Shown here in pieces: positions 57,401-64,000 of a stretch of 64,000 nucleotides of DNA. The translations under genes and the position numbers were made by a program. Position 1 is the stretch's first letter. Each line of letters begins with the position of its first letter. Source of the DNA: Bacteroides sp. (lineage in GTDB: Bacteria > Bacteroidota > Bacteroidia > Bacteroidales > Bacteroidaceae); NCBI GenBank assembly GCA_017992695.1, contig JAGOOC010000004.1, forward strand, positions 58,985 to 122,984. Direction: 5' to 3'. Under the pieces are notes generated by a model that searched no databases, had not been told where the DNA came from, and saw only the letters and a program-made list of their open reading frames with translations.

Positions 57401-59167
57401 ATGGAAGAAAAACAAATTACCCTCCAAATAGACGGTCACTACATTACCGTGCCCGAAGGAAGTACGATCTTCGAAGCCGCCTGCAAAATCGGCATTAACA
57501 TCCCCACCCTTTGCTATATCGACTTGAAGGGTACTTGCATTAAGAACAATCCCGCTTCGTGCCGCATCTGCGTAGTCGAAGTAATGGGAAGAAAGAATCT
57601 GGCCCCCTCCTGCGCTACCCGTTGCACCGAAGGAATGGTCGTAAAAACCAGTACCTTGCGCGTAATGAATGCCCGCAAAGTAGTAGCCGAACTCATTCTG
57701 TCCGACCACCCCAACGACTGCCTCACTTGCCCCAAATGCGGCAACTGTGAACTTCAGACCTTGGCCCTGCGCTTCAACATCCGCGAAATGCCTTTCTACG
57801 GTGGCGAACTCTCGCCTCGCAAACGCGAAATAACGACTTCCATTGTTCGCAATATGGACAAATGTATCTTCTGCCGCCGTTGCGAAAGTGTATGCAACGA
57901 TGTTCAGACGGTGGGCGCACTCGGAGCCATCCGACGAGGATTCCATACAACCATCGCTCCTGCTTTCGACCGCATGATGACGGAAAGTGAATGTACCTAC
58001 TGCGGTCAATGCGTAGCCGTTTGTCCGGTAGGTGCACTGACAGAGCGCGATCATACCAACCGTCTGTTGGAAGACTTGGAGAATCCCAATAAAGTAGTCA
58101 TCGTTCAGACAGCCCCGGCCGTACGCGCCGCTTTGGGCGAGGAATTCGGGCTGCCACCCGGAACATTGGTTACCGGAAAAATGGTCTATGCGCTACGCGA
58201 GCTTGGGTTCGACTATGTATTCGACACCGACTTTGCTGCCGATCTCACCATCATGGAAGAGGGTTCCGAAATTCTGAGCCGCCTCACCCGTTATCTCCGG
58301 GGCGATCAGTCGGTACGACTTCCCATTCTGACCTCCTGCTGCCCGGCATGGGTCAACTTCTTCGAACATCACTTCCCCGACATGCTCGATATCCCCTCCA
58401 CTGCCCGTTCGCCCCAGCAGATGTTCGGCTCTATTGCCAAAAGCTACTGGGCAGAGAAAATGGGTATACCGAGAGAAAAGTTAGTCGTTGTCTCCATCAT
58501 GCCCTGCTTGGCCAAGAAATATGAATGCGACCGCAACGAATTCAAAGTGAACGGCAACCCCGATGTCGATTATTCCATATCGACACGCGAACTGGCTCGC
58601 CTTATCAAACGTGCCAATATCGGTTTCACCTTATTACCCGACAGCTCTTTCGATCACCCCATGGGCGAATCGACCGGAGCCGGCGTGATCTTCGGAACTA
58701 CCGGTGGAGTAATGGAAGCCGCGCTGCGCACGGTTTACGAAATCTATACCGGAGAACCGCTACAAAACGTGAACTTCGAGCAAGTACGCGGACTAATCGG
58801 TGTGCGCCGAACCACTGTAAACCTCAACGGTTTCGAGCTGAAAGTAGGTATTGCCCACGGACTGGGCAACGCCCGCCAACTGCTCGAAGATATACGCAAC
58901 GGAAGTAATGAATACCACGTCATCGAAATTATGGCTTGCCCCGGAGGTTGCATAGGTGGTGGCGGTCAGCCTCTACATCGTGGTCATTCGGGTGTACTCT
59001 ATGCCCGTGCCAACGCGCTGTACCGCGAAGATGCCAACAAATTCTTGCGTAAATCACACGAGAACACCTACATCAAGACCCTGTATGAAGAGTTTCTGGG
59101 CAAACCGCTGAGCGAGAAAGCAGAGCATCTGCTGCACACGCACTATTTCAATAAGTCTCAAGATTAA
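57401..59167 (+). CDS. hydA: [FeFe]-hydrogenase catalytic subunit, group A
   Basis: 588 aa. In order: [2Fe-2S] domain (C38, C54, C57, C71), His-Cys cluster motif with H103 and C107/C110/C116, two [4Fe-4S] clusters (C155-C165, C198-C208), then the H-cluster domain with TSCCPAW (311-317), MPCLAKKYEC (367-376) and MACPGGCIGGGGQP (511-524). All H-cluster cysteines are present. It makes or consumes H2 in the cytoplasm with HydB and HydC. The maturases HydE, HydF and HydG are not in the window. Confidence 0.95.
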   Translation: MEEKQITLQIDGHYITVPEGSTIFEAACKIGINIPTLCYIDLKGTCIKNNPASCRICVVEVMGRKNLAPSCATRCTEGMVVKTSTLRVMNARKVVAELILSDHPNDCLTCPKCGNCELQTLALRFNIREMPFYGGELSPRKREITTSIVRNMDKCIFCRRCESVCNDVQTVGALGAIRRGFHTTIAPAFDRMMTESECTYCGQCVAVCPVGALTERDHTNRLLEDLENPNKVVIVQTAPAVRAALGEEFGLPPGTLVTGKMVYALRELGFDYVFDTDFAADLTIMEEGSEILSRLTRYLRGDQSVRLPILTSCCPAWVNFFEHHFPDMLDIPSTARSPQQMFGSIAKSYWAEKMGIPREKLVVVSIMPCLAKKYECDRNEFKVNGNPDVDYSISTRELARLIKRANIGFTLLPDSSFDHPMGESTGAGVIFGTTGGVMEAALRTVYEIYTGEPLQNVNFEQVRGLIGVRRTTVNLNGFELKVGIAHGLGNARQLLEDIRNGSNEYHVIEIMACPGGCIGGGGQPLHRGHSGVLYARANALYREDANKFLRKSHENTYIKTLYEEFLGKPLSEKAEHLLHTHYFNKSQD

Positions 59168-59185
59168 CTTTAAAAGAAGAAAACC

Positions 59186-59671
59186 ATGTCGGATATTAAA
59201 TTGGCCTGCAACATTGCCGAACAAGTGAAAGCGATCTGCGATACATATGACAACCAACCCGGAGAACTGATCCATATTCTGCACGAAGCGCAGCACCTGC
59301 AAGGCTACCTACCCGAAGAGATGCAACGCATCATCGCCCGGAAGCTGAACATCCCTGTATCAAAAGTCTATGGCGTAGTGAGTTTCTACACCTTCTTTAC
59401 GATGACCCCGAAAGGCAAACATCCCATCTCGGTATGCATGGGTACAGCCTGCTACGTGCGGGGCTCTGAAAAACTATTGGAAGAATTCAGACGGATATTA
59501 GGTATCGAAGTGGGCGAAATTACCCCGGATGGAAAATACTCCTTAGACTGCCTGCGTTGTGTAGGTGCCTGCGGTTTGGCTCCGGTGGTGATGATCGGAG
59601 AAAAGGTATACGGACGTTTGCAACCGGTCGATGTAAAGCGAATCATTGATGAGTTGGATGCCACACGTTGA
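59186..59671 (+). CDS. hydC: [FeFe]-hydrogenase NuoE-like subunit
   Basis: 161 aa. A NuoE-type helical part precedes a thioredoxin-like [2Fe-2S] fold with C84, C89, C125, C129 (plus C122). It completes the trimer HydABC. The last codons before the stop (DATR) lie in a stretch whose DNA is 87% identical to the inside of the FemAB-like gene (see 59657), so the C-terminus may be created by a recombination junction. It follows hydA by 18 bp. Confidence 0.92.
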   Translation: MSDIKLACNIAEQVKAICDTYDNQPGELIHILHEAQHLQGYLPEEMQRIIARKLNIPVSKVYGVVSFYTFFTMTPKGKHPISVCMGTACYVRGSEKLLEEFRRILGIEVGEITPDGKYSLDCLRCVGACGLAPVVMIGEKVYGRLQPVDVKRIIDELDATR

Positions 59672-59703
59672 GGTCTTTCACCGTCATCGACTCAACGCTC
59701 ACC
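59657..59703 (-). pseudogene. 47-bp relic of a FemAB-like gene
   Basis: Aligned without gaps to 61905-61951 it has 41 of 47 identical bases. On the minus strand it reads KVSVESMTVKDL, and the intact gene reads GVSVESMTVKDL. Changes are mostly synonymous, so it was once coding. It overlaps the hydC stop codon. Confidence 0.75.
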
Positions 59704-59740
59704 TTCCCACTAAAAAAACAAAAATGACGCTACTATTGAG

Positions 59741-59797
59741 TATAGATAAATCTATATTATTGTTATATACCTTGTTATTGTTATAGATTTATCTATA
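59741..59797 (+). promoter_or_regulatory. Two operators of the hipBA module
   Basis: TATAGAT-AA-ATCTATA (59741-59756) and TATAGAT-TT-ATCTATA (59782-59797) are two-fold symmetric and 41 bp apart, about four helix turns. The second overlaps the -7 box. They are likely HipB sites for autoregulation. Confidence 0.7.
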
Positions 59798-59801
59798 TTT
59801 G
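59772..59801 (+). promoter_or_regulatory. Promoter of hipBA
   Basis: TTG at 59772-59774, 19 nt, TATATTTG at 59794-59801, 12 bp before the hipB ATG. Confidence 0.75.
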
Positions 59802-59812
59802 CAAGAAAAAAC

Positions 59813-60103
59813 ATGTATAGCAAATTATACGAGAAATCTGGAAGTGATATCATCCGAGAGCTTGGAAAGAAATATAGCGAGTATCGGAAAAGGATGAAGT
59901 ATACTCAACGAGAAGTAGCCGATAAATCTGGTCTAAGTGTGTTTACTATTAGTTCTTTTGAAAACGGTTCTTCTACCGGAATCACGCTTGCTTCGTTCAT
60001 CAAATTGCTTCGGGCGATTGACAGTCTGGACGAAATTGAGAAACTATTGCCGGAGTTACCGGAGAGTCCACGCGCATTATTTAAAAAACAAAGTAAAAAG
60101 TAG
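59813..60103 (+). CDS. hipB: HipB-like helix-turn-helix antitoxin/repressor
   Basis: 96 aa with one XRE-type helix-turn-helix (YTQREVADKSGLSVFTISSFENG, shortened, residues 30-53) and a short tail rich in leucine and lysine. In HipBA pairs the B protein binds operators and neutralises HipA. Two palindromes sit in its promoter. The hipA start lies 3 bp after its stop. Confidence 0.85.
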   Translation: MYSKLYEKSGSDIIRELGKKYSEYRKRMKYTQREVADKSGLSVFTISSFENGSSTGITLASFIKLLRAIDSLDEIEKLLPELPESPRALFKKQSKK

Positions 60104-60106
60104 TCT

Positions 60107-61360
60107 ATGGAAACGAATGTGGTAAAAGTAAAGTTATGGGGAATGAATGTAGGTTATCTCTCATGGGATAAGAAAGCAGCCGCTGCCGTTTTTGAATATG
60201 AACCTTCGTTTCTTGAAGAGGGATTAAATATCGCTCCATTCACCATGTCCATTGATTCACCTCGTAGTCAAAAAGGAATCCCATGGATGGGAGATAAAGA
60301 CAAGCTATATCAAGGACTTCCACCGATGATAGCCGATTCGTTGCCGGACAAATGGGGTAACTCCCTTTTTAAAGCATGGTTACGTGACAATCATATTTCT
60401 ACAAGGAAAGCAAATCCGGTAGATCATCTTTCTTTTATCGGCAGTCGAGCCATGGGGGCATTGGAATATGAGCCTGCACAAGAGCTTGGAGATAGTTTGG
60501 CTTTTTCAGTTGATGTGCAAAGACTATATGAGTTTGCTAAACAAGTATTGAACGAACGAGAAACGACTATTTTAAATCAGGAGAACTCTATATTATGGCA
60601 GGACTTGGTAAAGATCAGTTCATCACCGGGAGGAAAGCGACCTAAGGCCATTGTAGCACTGAATAAAGACACAGGAGAAGTAATTTCCGGTCAAGGATTA
60701 ATTCCTGACAGATTTCAACATTATATTATTAAATATGATGATAATTCTGTTTATCCTTTTGCCAAACTGGAATATGTTTATTACCAAATGGCTTTGAGTG
60801 CCGGAATTGATATGATGCCCTCGGAGTTAAGAACATACAACGGAGTGACACATTTCCTGACTCAACGATTTGATCGAGATGGAAACGAAAAGATACATAT
60901 ACAAACATTGGCTGCAATGTCTCCAGAAAGTGATAGTTATGAAAATATTTTTGCAGTAATTAGGTGGCTTAATCTTCCATACGAGGATAGCAAACAACAA
61001 TACTTGCGAATGGTATTTAACGTTATCGCACGAAATGTAGACGATCATTCCAAAAACTTTTCATTTCGCATGAACCGTAACGGAGTTTGGCGACTTTCTC
61101 CTGCATACGATTTGACTTATAGTGTAGATTTGACTGCTCCGGTCTATTCCAATAGACACTCATTGACAGTAAATGGTAAAGAGGAAGATATAAACCGTGA
61201 GGATTTGGAGAGAGTGGGACAGAATAACGACATACAAGATTACAAGACCTTAATTGATACTGTAGCTCATGCAGTTGCTGACTTTGAAAACTACGCAATG
61301 GAGTTGGGAGTTGATGAAAACCTAGCCCGGAGTATAAAAGCTGATTTTGTTAAGGTGTAA
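60107..61360 (+). CDS. hipA: HipA-family kinase toxin
   Basis: 417 aa, an undivided HipA (not the split HipS/HipT form). The N-subdomain ends near residue 120; SSSPGGKRPK (171-180) is the glycine-rich loop with serines where HipA is autophosphorylated, K209 is a likely ATP lysine, DDHSKNF (312-318) is the catalytic loop and D335 in PAYDLTYS the metal ligand. Known HipA proteins phosphorylate glutamyl-tRNA synthetase and cause persistence; the target here is unknown. All key residues are present, so it should be active. Confidence 0.87.
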   Translation: METNVVKVKLWGMNVGYLSWDKKAAAAVFEYEPSFLEEGLNIAPFTMSIDSPRSQKGIPWMGDKDKLYQGLPPMIADSLPDKWGNSLFKAWLRDNHISTRKANPVDHLSFIGSRAMGALEYEPAQELGDSLAFSVDVQRLYEFAKQVLNERETTILNQENSILWQDLVKISSSPGGKRPKAIVALNKDTGEVISGQGLIPDRFQHYIIKYDDNSVYPFAKLEYVYYQMALSAGIDMMPSELRTYNGVTHFLTQRFDRDGNEKIHIQTLAAMSPESDSYENIFAVIRWLNLPYEDSKQQYLRMVFNVIARNVDDHSKNFSFRMNRNGVWRLSPAYDLTYSVDLTAPVYSNRHSLTVNGKEEDINREDLERVGQNNDIQDYKTLIDTVAHAVADFENYAMELGVDENLARSIKADFVKV

Positions 61361-61375
61361 TTGTCAGATATTGTA

Positions 61376-61421
61376 AAGCCACACCAAACAAATTTGGCGT
61401 GGCTTTTTTATCTTTTTAAAG
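61376..61421 (+). repeat. Direct repeat copy 2, terminator of hipA
   Basis: AAAGCCACACC/GGCGTGGCTTT forms the stem, followed by T residues. Bases 61386-61421 equal 55346-55381. It lies between the hipA and FemAB-like stop codons. Confidence 0.85.
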
Positions 61422-61431
61422 AAATGAAAGT

Positions 61432-62550
61432 TTATGCGTAATAGCCCCGATTGCTCATCTCAGAGGCTTGGAACATTGTATATTTATCTTGTATCAACGG
61501 ATAGTCCCAACACCCTAATTGATGAAAGATATTTCCGCCAAAACCTTGTTTAAATTTGTAAAGTCCGTACATCGGATGCGAAGGTTCTGCATTGGGAGCG
61601 ATACCAAACATATCATATTCGGTACACCCATTGGCCTTGGCCGTTTGAATAGCTTTCCACTGCAACGCATAAGTAGCCATATAATTCCGTTTCTCTGCCG
61701 ATGAAGCGCCGTAAAGATACGTTGCCCGATGACTGGAAAGCACCAAGAACATAGCTGCAAGCGGCTCATCATCGACGTAGGCAGTAAGTAGCTTGACCTG
61801 CACCGGAGAGTCTAAATCTTCCATCTTCGCTGCAAATATCGAATCAAAGTACTTGATATCATTGACATTGAGCTGATTGCGGCAAGCGGTCTCCAGATAG
61901 AGCTGATACCACACACTGAGGTCTTTTACCGTCATTGACTCTACGCTCACCCCTTTGCGAAGCGCCAATCCGATGTTGTAACGGGTTTTAGGCTTCATCT
62001 GTGCGAGTATCTCCTTTTCGCTGCGACACAAATCGAGAATTACGGTATTGGTAGGTAGGATATCGGTATTCGACTTCACCAAGTTCCAATTAACGGTATT
62101 GAAATTGAGTTTAAACTCTTGATATTTCTTATCGGGTGCACCACTCCAAGGCGTCTCTTCACCCTCCTCGTCCTCTTTTCCCCAGTGCGACTGCCAGTTG
62201 AGGTCGTAGCGGATAGCTATGCAACTGCGAGGAATGTGCGAGCGTAGCACCTCGGATAGCTCTTCAAGAAAAACACCTTGATTCTCCTCCGAGGGCTCTA
62301 CCTCAGGGCCATAAGGAAGGTAAGCAATGCAATCTTCTGAGTTTAAATACTGAAGGAACATCACAAAATCGGCTTCCGTGTATGAATATCCACCGACATT
62401 GACATACATTTCCCGATTGGGCACCTTAAAGTCGAAAGCGTGAGAGTCAACACCTTGGTATTTCTTCACTTTTGACCAAAACGATGTTTGTTGAATGATT
62501 GGAGTTGTGCAAACGTCTATAATCTCCTTTCGTTCTAAATTAACAGTCAT
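61432..62550 (-). CDS. FemAB-like (GNAT-fold) acyltransferase
   Basis: 372 aa from the ATG at 62550; the longer frame to 62619 adds an untypical hydrophobic leader. Two GNAT-like halves are suggested: the first with AYLPYGPEVEP, the second with KTRYNIGLALRKGV, AAMFLVLSSHRATYLYGASS and the end PMYGLYKFKQGFGG, typical of FemABX proteins, which use aminoacyl-tRNA to extend peptidoglycan side chains, or of GNAT relatives. Bacteroides peptidoglycan is directly linked, so the substrate may differ. A 47-bp fragment of a paralogue lies at 59657. Confidence 0.8.
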   Translation of the reverse strand: MTVNLERKEIIDVCTTPIIQQTSFWSKVKKYQGVDSHAFDFKVPNREMYVNVGGYSYTEADFVMFLQYLNSEDCIAYLPYGPEVEPSEENQGVFLEELSEVLRSHIPRSCIAIRYDLNWQSHWGKEDEEGEETPWSGAPDKKYQEFKLNFNTVNWNLVKSNTDILPTNTVILDLCRSEKEILAQMKPKTRYNIGLALRKGVSVESMTVKDLSVWYQLYLETACRNQLNVNDIKYFDSIFAAKMEDLDSPVQVKLLTAYVDDEPLAAMFLVLSSHRATYLYGASSAEKRNYMATYALQWKAIQTAKANGCTEYDMFGIAPNAEPSHPMYGLYKFKQGFGGNIFHQLGCWDYPLIQDKYTMFQASEMSNRGYYA

Positions 62551-62643
62551 AATTTCTAATTCGTAATTTTTTTGCAAAGATAAGCAATATATATACTTTA
62601 CACAAATTAACGAAAACAAAAGGTCAATTACCTAATAATCAAC

Positions 62644-62737
62644 CCCTAAAAGAGTACGTACTTTTAGGTGCAAAGAGTGTACACTTAACACAGTGTTAAG
62701 TATACACTCTTGTATGGTAAGAGTACGTACTTTTTAA
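62644..62737. repeat. Compound palindromic repeat
   Basis: CCTAAAAG/CTTTTAGG around AGTACGTA, then AAGAGTGT..ACTTAACAC/GTGTTAAGT..ACACTCTT (a 19-bp stem with one mismatch), then GAGTACGTAC again at 62721. The AGAGTACGTACT core is shared with the palindrome at 1384. It lies between msrAB and the FemAB-like gene. Confidence 0.7.
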
Positions 62738-62759
62738 TACAAGGAAAACAGGCTCCTTT

Positions 62760-63842
62760 TTACTTGGATAAAAGAGTCAAATATTCTCCATAGCCCTCTT
62801 TCTCCATTTGATCTTTAGGGATGAAACGCAAGGAGGCACTGTTGATGCAGTAACGCAATCCGCCTTTATCAGCAGGCCCGTCATTGAACACATGTCCAAG
62901 ATGAGCATCTCCTGTTGTGCTACGCACTTCGACACGCTCCATGCCATGCGATGTATCGCGTTCTTCCTTGATCAACTTCTTCGCTATGGGTTTCGAAAAA
63001 CTGGGCCATCCGCAACCCGCGTCGAACTTGTCGGTAGAGATAAACAGCGGTTCTCCGGTAGTGATGTCCACATAGATACCGTCTCGCTTTTCGTTCCAGT
63101 ATTCGTTCTGAAAGGCAGGCTCGGTAGCACTCTTCTGCGTTACGGCATACTGCTCGGCCGAGAGCTTGGAGCGAAGCGTTGCATCGTCGGGCTTCCGGTA
63201 AACCTTAGGGACAGTAGTGGCAGCAGGTGCATTTGCCTTCTTTGCCATATTGAACAGCGCGGGGTTGATGTGGCAATAGCCGCCCGGATTCTTATCAAGG
63301 TAGTCTTGGTGATAGCCCTCGGCGGGATAGAAGTTGGTCAGCGGTTTAATTTCGACCACAAGCGGTTGCGTGTAGTGCTTCGCCTGAGCCTCCACATCGG
63401 CTTTAATCTGTGGCAAATCGGTCTCGTCGGTATAATAAATTCCTGTGCGATACTGTGTTCCTCGATCATTCCCTTGACGGTTCAGGCTGGTTGGGTCGAT
63501 TGTTTTAAAGAACAGATCAATCAGCAGCTCCAGTTTCACCACCTGCGGATCGTAGGCTACTTTAACTGTTTCGGCAAATCCGGTATTACCGTTGCACACC
63601 TGTTCATACGTCGGGTTCTCTACACTCCCGTTGGCATATCCCACCTGAGTTTGCTCTACTCCCCGAATCTGTTTCAAGAAATGCTCTGTACCCCAGAAGC
63701 ATCCTCCGGCAAAGTAGATTTCGCGTTGATTCTTCATTGTTTGGTTCTCCTTTTCTTTATTGTGATTACTCTTTGTTCCTTGTGCATTGCCTGCACATGC
63801 GTAGCTTATGAAAAGCAGCGCAATGATCATGATATTCTTCAT
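62760..63842 (-). CDS. msrAB: Fused methionine sulfoxide reductase MsrA-MsrB, exported
   Basis: 360 aa. A signal peptide (1-20, possible lipobox at SYAC) shows export. MsrA follows with GGCFWG (catalytic C48) and MsrB occupies about 210-360 with [10 protein letters not shown] and [11 protein letters not shown] (catalytic C332); the usual MsrB zinc cysteines are absent. It repairs both S and R forms of methionine sulfoxide in periplasmic proteins. Confidence 0.94.
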   Translation of the reverse strand: MKNIMIIALLFISYACAGNAQGTKSNHNKEKENQTMKNQREIYFAGGCFWGTEHFLKQIRGVEQTQVGYANGSVENPTYEQVCNGNTGFAETVKVAYDPQVVKLELLIDLFFKTIDPTSLNRQGNDRGTQYRTGIYYTDETDLPQIKADVEAQAKHYTQPLVVEIKPLTNFYPAEGYHQDYLDKNPGGYCHINPALFNMAKKANAPAATTVPKVYRKPDDATLRSKLSAEQYAVTQKSATEPAFQNEYWNEKRDGIYVDITTGEPLFISTDKFDAGCGWPSFSKPIAKKLIKEERDTSHGMERVEVRSTTGDAHLGHVFNDGPADKGGLRYCINSASLRFIPKDQMEKEGYGEYLTLLSK

Positions 63843-63940
63843 CTCTGCTATCCTCCATTTTTGTTATCTTACTTTAGGGTATAATAAATAAAACGTTTTA
63901 TTGCTCGTTATGTTGCAGATACCATGTGCTTACTTTCAGG

Positions 63941-63948
63941 CAAAAGTA
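63941..63948 (-). promoter_or_regulatory. Possible -7 box (TACTTTTG) of msrAB
   Basis: CAAAAGTA on plus is TACTTTTG on minus, an exact TANNTTTG, 99 bp before the msrAB start. The -33 region is weak. Confidence 0.4.
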
Positions 63949-64000
63949 TGAAATTAAATTAAAGCATCAGCTAAAACACATCGTGTCTTTTAGAAAAAGA

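Noticed and set aside
55346-61421. Flanking direct repeats as transposon ends
   Set aside because: No transposase or integrase lies between them and the repeat is a working terminator, so recombination after duplication is more likely.
62808-63884. 358-codon frame opposite msrAB
   Set aside because: It lies fully antisense to the clear MsrA and MsrB domains and shows no family motif.
1-64000. CRISPR arrays, prophage, riboswitches and rRNA
   Set aside because: I looked for regularly spaced repeats, phage genes and known conserved leader motifs and saw none I can support.

Overview
The window looks like chromosomal DNA of a Bacteroidales bacterium, most likely Bacteroides or a close relative. 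The evidence is seen in the sequence: promoters of the Bacteroides type (TTTG, 19-21 nt, TANNTTTG), absence of strong Shine-Dalgarno sites, and families typical of the group (GGGtGRT protein, DUF4293, DUF4494, DUF3127, DUF4348, BamD-RpoZ pair, SDR-type threonine dehydrogenase, MsrAB fusion, HisIE fusion). I assign no species.

Layout. 1-3.3 kb: end of a GGGtGRT protein gene, the iron-sulfur repair protein Ric and a peptide/H+ symporter. 3.3-15.2 kb: uvrA coupled to ybaK, an envelope pair (LysM/binding-protein hybrid plus beta-barrel), DUF4293-rpoZ-bamD, ACT protein-paaK, and uvrB. 15.3-29.2 kb: DUF4494-yggS-DHOD-like operon, PhoH, folC, ridA, a TPR protein with a dead protease domain, rlmB, recN, coaBC, a DnaQ-like exonuclease, dnaN and a small DUF3127 protein with an SSB-like tail. 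29.6-45.1 kb: an unknown anchored protein, MBL hydrolase-murB-DUF4348, tdh divergent from kbl, ferritin, lysC-lysA, ftsE, hisH-A-F-IE, a nitronate monooxygenase-like gene and two identical tRNA-Asp genes.

45.2-64 kb is the accessory-rich part. It starts with an arsenic resistance block (arsC, acr3, arsR, thioredoxin-fold lipoprotein, ArsG/CcdA-like permease, small CxxC protein, large permease). Upstream lies a decayed second arsR that keeps an intact promoter-operator. Next come a universal stress protein gene and a glycine betaine operon headed by an outer-membrane porin gene whose signal-peptide region looks frameshifted. A hydB-hydA-hydC [FeFe]-hydrogenase operon follows, then a hipB-hipA module with two palindromic operators, a FemAB-like gene and msrAB.

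The most informative observation is around the hydrogenase. A 36-bp identical direct repeat containing a terminator lies at 55346 and 61386. A 47-bp relic of the FemAB-like gene runs through the hydC stop codon, at 59657-59703. Together they suggest that the hydrogenase cassette replaced part of a duplicated terminator-femAB segment. No clearly new defence or CRISPR system was seen. The best candidates for undescribed biology are the DUF3127 SSB-like protein, the duplicated ars control region, the porin-linked betaine operon and a possible small RNA in front of the hydrogenase operon.
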